Positions 1 to 4,382 of a stretch of 5,749 nucleotides of DNA are shown in pieces. Positions within the stretch are counted from its first letter, which is position 1; every line of letters begins with the position of its first letter. Origin of the DNA: Candidatus Sifarchaeum subterraneum (GTDB lineage: Archaea > Asgardarchaeota > Sifarchaeia > Sifarchaeales > Sifarchaeaceae); the NCBI GenBank assembly GCA_016292335.1, contig JAECRX010000004.1:1-5749 (forward strand), given 5' to 3'. The translations under genes and the position numbers were made by a program. Under the pieces are notes generated by a model. That model was not told the DNA's origin and did no database searches. It worked only from the letters and a program-made list of their open reading frames with translations.

Positions 1-267
1 AGATGGGGACTCACGGTCACTGTTGAGCAACGGGGGTGCGACTGGACTCCAGTCAGCAGGTGACGCATCCCTTGAGCGTACATGAGGTAGAAACGCTCTC
101 CCATGGGCTCCTGTGGAGAAAATGGGCCGTGTATGAGCGTGCTACTGAGACTACGCAAGGCCTAGTAATCTTCCGTAAGCCACGAGGCGAAGCATCGCCC
201 TCGGTGACGAGGCGAGAACATAGAGGAAAGCTGGAAGCTCTTCACTTCAGGGAGGGGAGGAAGTCAC
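1..267 (+). mobile_element. Right end of an IS200/IS605-like element, with possible decayed tnpB tail
   Basis: This patch is visibly richer in G and C than the surrounding AT-rich sequence and ends in the hairpin-plus-GTCAC arrangement typical of IS200/IS605 right ends (hairpin arms 238-243 and 251-256, end near 267). The frame starting at base 2 reads to a stop at 83-85, and the frame from 36 stays open to 323. Together they could be a frameshifted C-terminal tail of TnpB, the RNA-guided nuclease these elements carry, but none of the TnpB catalytic or zinc motifs lies in the window, so this is inference. The 3' half (165-267) recurs in inverted orientation at 3838-3935, which supports a mobile origin. 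The 95-residue frame at 36-323 runs through the structured RNA region and past the element end, so I do not call it a separate protein. The left part of the element lies outside the window. Confidence 0.5.
165..267 (+). ncRNA. Candidate omega-RNA scaffold and right-end hairpin (copy 1)
   Basis: Two back-to-back hairpins are visible. GGCGA/TCGCC (186-190 with 195-199) encloses AGCA, and CCTCG/CGAGG (199-203 with 208-212) encloses GTGA, a GNRA tetraloop. A third hairpin pairs 238-243 with 251-256, using G-U pairs, just before AAGTCAC at the end. In TnpB systems the omega-RNA overlaps the tnpB 3' end and the element's right end, and the 16-20 nt beyond the right end serve as guide. Here that guide would begin at 268. 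A copy on the opposite strand near 3838-3935 keeps the hairpins and has the same length across the last 35 nt. Expression and function are inferred. Confidence 0.5.
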
Positions 268-341
268 TAACCACATACCTCGCTTCTATAAAATCTCTGA
301 CAGAAAAACTACTTGGTTTTTAAGAGCTTGGACTTTGAGTT

Positions 342-660
342 AAGAAGCCAGATCAAGATTATATGAGGCCCATTGAATCAATACGATTTTCATATTTCCC
401 AACGAATTGTGGTTGATTATTTGGGATATCAAAACAATAGAATTAGATGTACAAACCGAGATCTTCGAAAGAACTTTAGTTCGATTTAAATTCCATGAAT
501 CTAGGAAAATTAGATCCCTTCACCAATTGAAGGAGGAGAAAAAAAACCCATGAATGATTGGAGTTGGCTGAGAATCAAATTAGAACAAATAAATGACTGG
601 GGCACTACACCAACAATTGTCAGTGATTTTCTAGCTAGATGGCCGCTTGAAGAGCAATTA
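342..660 (+). pseudogene. Broken gene of unknown function, copy A
   Basis: This is a degenerate copy of the sequence at 2029-2348, including a 55-base identical run (426-480 against 2113-2167). In the frame shared with copy B it reads through residues such as SRLYEAH, then a TGA where copy B has TGG (Trp), then INTIFIFPNELWLII and the conserved IELDVQTEIFERTLVRFKFH. A longer A-run near 538-547 then shifts the frame. The continuation starts at ATG 550 (MNDWSWLRIKLEQINDW, SDFLARWPLEEQ) and overlaps the 3' end of the convergent prs gene. The ancestral product was apparently a small soluble protein with no signal peptide or membrane segment that I can see. I do not recognise the family. The nonsense change and slippage make this a pseudogene. 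Confidence 0.55.
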
Positions 661-1539
661 ACAAACTTTTGTGATTGCCGGGGCTGAACCTACAACACTC
701 ACCTGGCTTGGAATTGTATCTGTTCCAATTACCATTTCAGCGCCTGCATCATAAATTTTTGGCAAGGCATTGTTTATAAGAAGGGGGTGGGCACATACAA
801 CAATGATCCTTTGTGCCCCTTCTTTTTTAAGTACCTCTATTGTTTTAATGATTGTTCCTCCTGTACTGATAATATCGTCAATTATTAAAACGTTAAGTCC
901 TCTTATATTCAATTTTTTAGGTTGGATCACTACCTCAGTTGGACTTATTCGTTCTTTTTCCAAGATATCAAAGTCAGTTTTTAGTTCTTCGGCAACAGTT
1001 TTAGCCCATTTCTCAGCTTCTTCATCTGGACCAATAACAATGAGATCTTCCAGATTCAAATTTTCTTTTACATATCTTGCTAAAAATGGCATAACTGTAA
1101 TGTTTTTAGAGGGAATCTTAAAGACGCGTGAAAGCACCTCAACTCGATGTAAATGAAGATCAATGGTAATTATTTCATCAGTTCCAACGTTTTCAATTAG
1201 TTTGGCAACAGTTTTAAAGCTTATCGCTTCGCCAGGTTTGAATCGATCGTCTTGTCTAGAATAGGAAAAATAAGGGATAACACCTGCAACCTTCTTAGCT
1301 CCCAAATCTTTCAATGTATCAACTACCAAGAAATATTCAAATAAATATTCATCTGGCGTCTTGTACATGCTCTGAATAAAAACAACTTCTTTTCCTTCAA
1401 CATCAGCAAGTATTCTGACGTATTTTTCTCCATCTGGAAATTTTTTAAATTCCGTTTTGGTAGACTCCAATTTGAGTTCTCTAGCTACTTTGTGAGCGAG
1501 TACTTGAGCAGAGGTTCCGCCAATTATTAATGGTTTCAT
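658..1539 (-). CDS. prs: Ribose-phosphate pyrophosphokinase (PRPP synthetase)
   Basis: This cytosolic enzyme transfers pyrophosphate from ATP to ribose 5-phosphate to make PRPP, the precursor of nucleotides, histidine and tryptophan. At 293 residues it has the usual length of the short archaeal form. Visible motifs in order are FPDGEKYVRI (34-43), the ATP-loop region SRQDDRFKPGEA (94-105), TIDLHLHR (125-132), GPDEEAEKWA (170-179) and the ribose-5-phosphate/PRPP loop VLIIDDIISTGGTI (217-230). No key residue is missing and the frame is intact. The start ATG at 1539 is preceded by GAGAGGG with a 7-nt gap. A second ATG four bases upstream is in another frame. The gene stands alone, convergent with pseudogene copy A, whose reading frame crosses its stop codon. 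It is bracketed by the two copies of an approximately 320-bp direct repeat. Confidence 0.97.
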   Translation of the reverse strand: MKPLIIGGTSAQVLAHKVARELKLESTKTEFKKFPDGEKYVRILADVEGKEVVFIQSMYKTPDEYLFEYFLVVDTLKDLGAKKVAGVIPYFSYSRQDDRFKPGEAISFKTVAKLIENVGTDEIITIDLHLHRVEVLSRVFKIPSKNITVMPFLARYVKENLNLEDLIVIGPDEEAEKWAKTVAEELKTDFDILEKERISPTEVVIQPKKLNIRGLNVLIIDDIISTGGTIIKTIEVLKKEGAQRIIVVCAHPLLINNALPKIYDAGAEMVIGTDTIPSQVSVVGSAPAITKVC

Positions 1540-1546
1540 TCATTTT

Positions 1547-1553
1547 CCCTCTC
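1547..1553 (-). promoter_or_regulatory. Ribosome binding site of prs
   Basis: On the minus strand this reads GAGAGGG, followed by 7 nt and then the ATG at 1539. It selects this ATG over the out-of-frame ATG four bases further upstream. Confidence 0.6.
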
Positions 1554-1609
1554 AGGTCTTTTTTTGATTTGTTAATTCCTTTTGGTTGATAACTGCTTTC
1601 TCATCGGTC

Positions 1610-1631
1610 ATCAAGTTGGAAAACCCTTGAT
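1610..1631. other. Small perfect-armed hairpin upstream of prs
   Basis: ATCAAG (1610-1615) pairs with CTTGAT (1626-1631), and inside that GG pairs with CC around an AAAA loop, leaving a 2-nt bulge. It lies about 70-90 nt upstream of the prs start, so it could fall in a leader or an operator. It has no T-tract to suggest a terminator. The role is unknown. Confidence 0.3.
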
Positions 1632-1733
1632 CGTTATTTGTGGAATAGTCCAACAACAGGCTGTTCCGATCTGACTTTCAACCAAATTCTAGTCATTTAT
1701 AGATTTTTCGATCACTTCCAGGTAGGGTTACAA

Positions 1734-1860
1734 AATGTAGTAAAATCGAACCCTGAAGAGCTAAAAAATTTTTTGGGTGTAGAGGGGTTGACTTGCCTAG
1801 ACATCTCATAAAATTGGGGGCTTCACCTGACACGGACTCTACCCACAGTTACACTACATT
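1734..1860. other. Nested inverted-repeat structure in the prs/mtnA intergenic region
   Basis: The outer arms AATGTAGT (1734-1741) and ACTACATT (1853-1860) are perfectly complementary. Inside them GTAGAG (1779-1784) pairs with CTCTAC (1837-1842) and extends by two further G-C pairs across a bulged T at 1778. On the minus strand the centre (1833 down to 1787) reads GTGTCAGGTGAAGCCCCC, then an A/T-rich loop, then GGCAAGTCAAC, which recalls the GAAGC...AAGTCAC layout of the IS605-like right ends elsewhere in the window. It may be a third, strongly decayed right end, or an unrelated structured RNA. The rest of 1540-2009 shows no convincing gene. Confidence 0.3.
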
Positions 1861-2028
1861 ACAACTTTTTCATTCCTAGAACAGATATATGAAAACAAAG
1901 AGGAAATTGTAGAAAATTGGCAAGAAAAATAAGATAATGTGAAAATCATATTATCATTAATATCATTAAAACTGAGAGAAAAAGAAAACATTTCACGGCC
2001 AATCAAGTCGTGAATTGCTTTGTTCGTA

Positions 2029-2348
2029 AAGAAACCAGATCAAGATTATATGAGGTCCATTGGATCAATACGACTTCCATATTTCCCAAAGAATTGTGGT
2101 TGATTATTCGGTATATCAAAACAATAGAATTAGATGTACAAACCGAGATCTTCGAAAGAACTTTAGTCCGATTTAAATTCCATGAATCTTTGGAGAGGAA
2201 ATCCCTTCATCAATTGAGAGAGGGAAGGAAAAAACCCTTGGATGATTGAGGTTGGTTGAGAATCAAATTAGCACAAATAAATAGCTGAATCCCCCCACCA
2301 GTAACCTTCAGTGATTTTCTAGCTTGATGACTACTGGAAGAATTAATT
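2029..2348 (+). repeat. Direct repeat of 342-660, bracketing prs
   Basis: By eye, this 320-base stretch aligns with 342-660 almost throughout, at an offset of 1687 bases, with small indels after about 2195. A 55-base run (2113-2167) is identical to 426-480. The two copies lie in the same orientation on either side of prs, so recombination between them would delete or amplify prs. Confidence 0.8.
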
Positions 2349-2420
2349 GATAAAACTGAAGACAAAAAATTCTTTAAAAGATAAAAAGTACAAATTCATA
2401 CAAACTTTTGGGAAAGAGAG

Positions 2421-2439
2421 CTTTTTCTTAATGAAAAAG
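2421..2439. other. Small hairpin upstream of the isomerase gene
   Basis: CTTTTTC (2421-2427) is perfectly complementary to GAAAAAG (2433-2439) across a 5-nt loop, about 65 nt before the likely start of the isomerase gene. The arms are A/T-rich, so the stem is weak. It may be incidental in this AT-rich region. Confidence 0.25.
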
Positions 2440-2492
2440 ATAAAAAGAAAATTCTTTTCTAGAGACTGCTGGATGATATTACCTTCCTTCTT

Positions 2493-2499
2493 GAGGTGA
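2493..2499 (+). promoter_or_regulatory. Strong ribosome binding site deciding the isomerase start
   Basis: GAGGTGA is a full match to the archaeal anti-Shine-Dalgarno sequence. It lies 5 nt before the GTG at 2505. It overlaps the alternative GTG at 2496, so 2505 is the better start. Confidence 0.65.
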
Positions 2500-2504
2500 A
2501 TAAC

Positions 2505-3080
2505 GTGGATATTGTTGATAATGTGTTAAAAAGGATTGGTTTTGAATTCGACCAAGAAGTAGGGACATACGTTCATAAGAAGACAAATATTCCTGTTACA
2601 GTTTACTACGATGACTCAAGTGGAGAAATTGTCCTTCTAGATCAAGTTAAGATTCCATACGAAGTAACAAGCTGGAGGAGTACTGACTGGCGGAAAGCAG
2701 CATGGGACGGTATAAAAGGAATGATTGTGCGAGGATCACAAGCAATAGGTTGCGCAGCTGGGTATGTTATGCTTCTTGCTTCAAATAGCGTGAATTCAAT
2801 TGAAGAATTGGAGAATGCTGCTGGTGAAATAAAAAGGACTCGTCCAACAGCTTCACCTTTGTTTTGGGCAGTAGACATCACTATGGACGCTGCTAAAAGA
2901 GCATATAAGCTAGATAGAAATATGGATAGCGTTCGTAACGCAGTAAAAGAAGCCGCGGATTATATACTCGCTTCGGATCTAATACTTTGTCAATATTTAG
3001 TTCAAGAGGGGCTAAAATTTATCGAAGATGGCGATGTAGTAATGACTCACTGTAATGGAGGCAGCCTTAGTAGCTCATAA
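2505..3080 (+). CDS. mtnA: MtnA-family sugar-phosphate isomerase, N-terminal part of an interrupted gene
   Basis: MtnA isomerises 5-methylthioribose 1-phosphate to the ribulose form in methionine salvage. Related archaeal enzymes act on ribose 1,5-bisphosphate. This part carries LLDQVKIPYE (near 44-53), the phosphate-binding VRGSQAIG (75-82), RPTASPLFWA (113-122) and the catalytic-cysteine motif MTHCNGG with Cys183. After SLSS (residue 190) the frame meets one Ser codon and TAA at 3078, in the middle of a conserved motif. The remainder of the enzyme follows at 3122 in another frame. The approximately 43 residues before LLDQ are longer than in most MtnA proteins. The alternative GTG at 2496 would add three residues, but the ribosome binding site favours 2505. 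STID, IEER and NPAFDLTP in the second part favour MtnA over ribose-1,5-bisphosphate isomerase. The exact substrate is uncertain. Confidence 0.8.
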   Translation: MDIVDNVLKRIGFEFDQEVGTYVHKKTNIPVTVYYDDSSGEIVLLDQVKIPYEVTSWRSTDWRKAAWDGIKGMIVRGSQAIGCAAGYVMLLASNSVNSIEELENAAGEIKRTRPTASPLFWAVDITMDAAKRAYKLDRNMDSVRNAVKEAADYILASDLILCQYLVQEGLKFIEDGDVVMTHCNGGSLSSS

Positions 3081-3123
3081 AAACCAAGCTCAATAAAATC
3101 TTAAAGACAGCTTGTTTTTGAGT
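3073..3123 (+). repeat. Hairpin-forming 47-nt insertion inside the isomerase gene
   Basis: By family alignment, the bases foreign to the gene are 3075-3121. GCTC (3073-3076) pairs with GAGT (3120-3123). After a 2-nt bulge, AAAAAC pairs with GTTTTT (3114-3119), and after a bulged C, AAGCT (3086-3090) pairs with AGCTT's complement arm (3109-3113). That gives about 15 pairs around an 18-nt A/T-rich loop. The stem ends lie at the insertion ends. The insert has stops in both relevant frames (TAA 3078, TGA 3119), and its length of 47 shifts the frame. It also holds an imperfect direct repeat, AGCTCA at 3072 and 3087. I could not build a canonical bulge-helix-bulge archaeal intron motif at junctions that restore the frame. 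Confidence 0.7.
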
Positions 3124-3820
3124 AAATGCAGGGCATGCCCTTGGAATTCTAGAAGAAGCCGTAGCACGTGGAATAGATATAGCAGTGGTATCAAAAGAAA
3201 CACGTCCGCGTAGCCAAGGATACCGGATCACAACTTGGGAACTTAGCAGAGCAGGAGTCCCTGTCATAATTATAACAGATAACATGATCACCCAAGCCTT
3301 CAAAAAACTCGATGTAAATAAGATCGTCCTCGGTGTGGACAGAGTTGCTCGTGATGGTTCTGTAGCAAACAAAATAGGGTCAACCGACATTGCAAGGATA
3401 GCAAGTTTTTATGATGATATACACTTTTACTATTCCACCTCTTATAGCACAATAGACCTTGAAACATATAAGGGGGAAAATATACCAATTGAAGAAAGAG
3501 ATATCGGAGAAATAACGGAACCATATCTTCTTGATGCCAAATATAAAAAAGAAAAAGGCATAATATCAAAAAATGCCCTAGATGAATGGCCACCAAAAAA
3601 TAAAATATCCGAAAAGATACCTGAAAAGGGTGAATTCCTATTATATAATCCTGCTTTTGATCTAACTCCACCCAGATTAATAGACCTCATCATTCTCGAT
3701 ATTGGGGTGATGGCACCCGATCAAATCAAAACCCTCACTCCCGAGTCGATTCAAAGTGAAGTTAGGTCAAGAATAGAAAAGTGGGGGTTAGTTCCACCCA
3801 ATTATATCAAATTTTATTAG
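3122..3820 (+). CDS. mtnA: MtnA-family sugar-phosphate isomerase, C-terminal part of an interrupted gene
   Basis: This frame opens after the TGA at 3119 with VNAGHALG, which continues the THCNGGSLSS motif of the upstream part at exactly the family spacing. Numbering as one protein of 422 residues gives ETRPRSQGYRITTWEL, DNM, GVDRVARDGSVANKIGS with catalytic Asp263, STID, IPIEER (311-316) and NPAFDLTP (366-373). Asp263 is 80 residues after Cys183, the same spacing as the published Cys160/Asp240 pair of the Bacillus subtilis enzyme. About 49 residues separate IEER from NPAFD, some 20 more than usual. The frame is otherwise intact and its codons look maintained. The first in-frame start codon is GTG 3185 with no ribosome binding site, and a product starting there would lack the cysteine, so independent translation would be non-functional. 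It ends 17 nt before an IS605-like right end on the other strand. Confidence 0.8.
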   Translation, partial: VNAGHALGILEEAVARGIDIAVVSKETRPRSQGYRITTWELSRAGVPVIIITDNMITQAFKKLDVNKIVLGVDRVARDGSVANKIGSTDIARIASFYDDIHFYYSTSYSTIDLETYKGENIPIEERDIGEITEPYLLDAKYKKEKGIISKNALDEWPPKNKISEKIPEKGEFLLYNPAFDLTPPRLIDLIILDIGVMAPDQIKTLTPESIQSEVRSRIEKWGLVPPNYIKFY

Positions 3821-3837
3821 AAGACAGTAGTGACTCT

Positions 3838-3935
3838 GTGGCTTCCACATCTCCTTGAGGTGCGGAGCTTCCATCTTTTCTCTGTGTTCTCGCCTCCTCA
3901 CCGAGGGCGATGCTTCGCCACACCATTTGGTTTAC
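3838..3935 (-). ncRNA. Candidate omega-RNA scaffold and right-end hairpin (copy 2), orphan
   Basis: Read on the minus strand, this matches copy 1. A 22-base run (3898-3919) is identical to 186-207 and covers the GGCGA/TCGCC hairpin and the GTGA loop. GAGGCGAGAACA follows after one mismatch, and the last 35 nt (GGAAGCTC...GGAAGCCAC) align without a gap. The second stem has one mismatch (CCTCG against GGAGG), so it may be decaying. No tnpB lies next to it, and homology stops about 3940 on the upstream side. The end at 3838 points toward the isomerase gene, so any guide would come from 3837 down to about 3820, just beyond that gene's stop codon. This could be a solo remnant or a non-autonomous copy. 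Confidence 0.5.
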
Positions 3936-4382
3936 GGAAAGAATTCGGATAGATCTATCCTGTTTTCCCACAATCCGATCTGAGTGGCAATCCTTAGTTC
4001 ATCGTATTCAACATCCTTCCGCCATCTTTTGTTGAATTCTCTTTCAATTGACTGAAGATGTCCTCTATCAGATCGGTTGTGATGTGAATCTCTCCGAAGT
4101 ACCTGAACACGACACTGAGGAACGTCACCCACGAAAAATGTCTTCCCATGACGGAACACCGTGGTGAACATACTGTTTGCAGGGGACACAACTCTCACTT
4201 TATGGCCGATCGCCTCACAAGCGCCATCCTCATGGGGAGTAGCTGACCATCAACTACATTTAATTGATTTTCAGGTATGTATGCCTTTTCTAAGCGCACA
4301 TTGCCGTTTATCTACAATTTTCGAGAGAGTGTATAAAGAAATCTTTGATCTCTTCTGGCATGTTGGTCCCAATTCTTTGACA
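3936..4382 (-). pseudogene. Possible decayed transposase fragment
   Basis: The minus strand here is readable in two overlapping frames. One runs from about 4198 to 3932 (HGKTFFVGDVPQC, later ELRIATQIGLWENRID). The other, 4191-3994, contains VFRYFGEIHITTDLIEDIF and SQLKENSTKDGGRMLN. The second resembles the 'T-[ND]-x-IE-x-x-F-S-x-LK' region that follows the last part of many DDE transposases, and the short frames upstream (near 4370-4290, MPEEIKDFFIHSLENCR) may belong to the same gene. No intact frame covers the region and I cannot assign an IS family. Its base composition is less AT-rich than the flanks, as in the nearby IS605-like piece. It could instead be debris of some other mobile gene. 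Confidence 0.35.

Larger units (their letters stand above)
2010..2495 (+). pseudogene. Broken gene of unknown function, copy B
   Basis: From GTG 2010 the frame encodes 79 residues to a TGA at 2247, including FPKELWLIIRYIKTIELDV and ERTLVRFKFHESLERKS. The same frame then stays readable to 2495, broken only by stops at 2247, 2286, 2325, 2328, 2382 and 2460. Copy A shows that the 2247 stop replaces a Trp codon: copy A reads DWSWLRIKLEQIND where copy B reads D-stop-GWLRIKLAQIN. Beyond the part shared with copy A, the frame continues as EELIDKTEDKKFFKR, a charged stretch (FWERELFLNEKDKKK) and RLLDDITFLLE. This suggests an ancestral protein of roughly 160 residues decaying by point mutation. I recognise no family, membrane segment or signal peptide. 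The last codons run into the ribosome binding site of the isomerase gene. A short functional product from 2010-2249 cannot be excluded. Confidence 0.55.

Noticed and set aside
36..323. A 95-residue plus-strand reading frame
   Set aside because: It runs through the tandem hairpins and the right-end hairpin of the IS605-like element and beyond its end, so it is better explained as an accidental frame, perhaps the edge of a frameshifted TnpB tail.
770..1156. Plus-strand reading frame of 128 residues
   Set aside because: It lies entirely antisense to the intact, motif-rich prs gene.
1720..1760. tRNA-like T-arm (GGTTCGATT on the minus strand)
   Set aside because: The bases on each side do not form a 5-bp T-stem, and no acceptor or anticodon stem of tRNA geometry surrounds it.
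2010..2249. Copy B as a functional 79-residue gene
   Set aside because: Comparison with copy A shows its stop replaces a Trp codon and homology continues beyond it, so truncation of a longer gene is more likely.
3069..3127. Canonical archaeal bulge-helix-bulge intron at the 47-nt insert
   Set aside because: I tested cut pairs giving 44, 47 or 50 nt and requiring a 4-bp central helix. The only full helix (3073-3076 with 3120-3123) would keep the TGA at 3119 in frame. A relaxed or different motif is not excluded.
3067..3693. Three minus-strand reading frames (83 to 123 residues)
   Set aside because: They are antisense to the second part of the isomerase gene, which shows clear family motifs. 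They have no recognisable domain.
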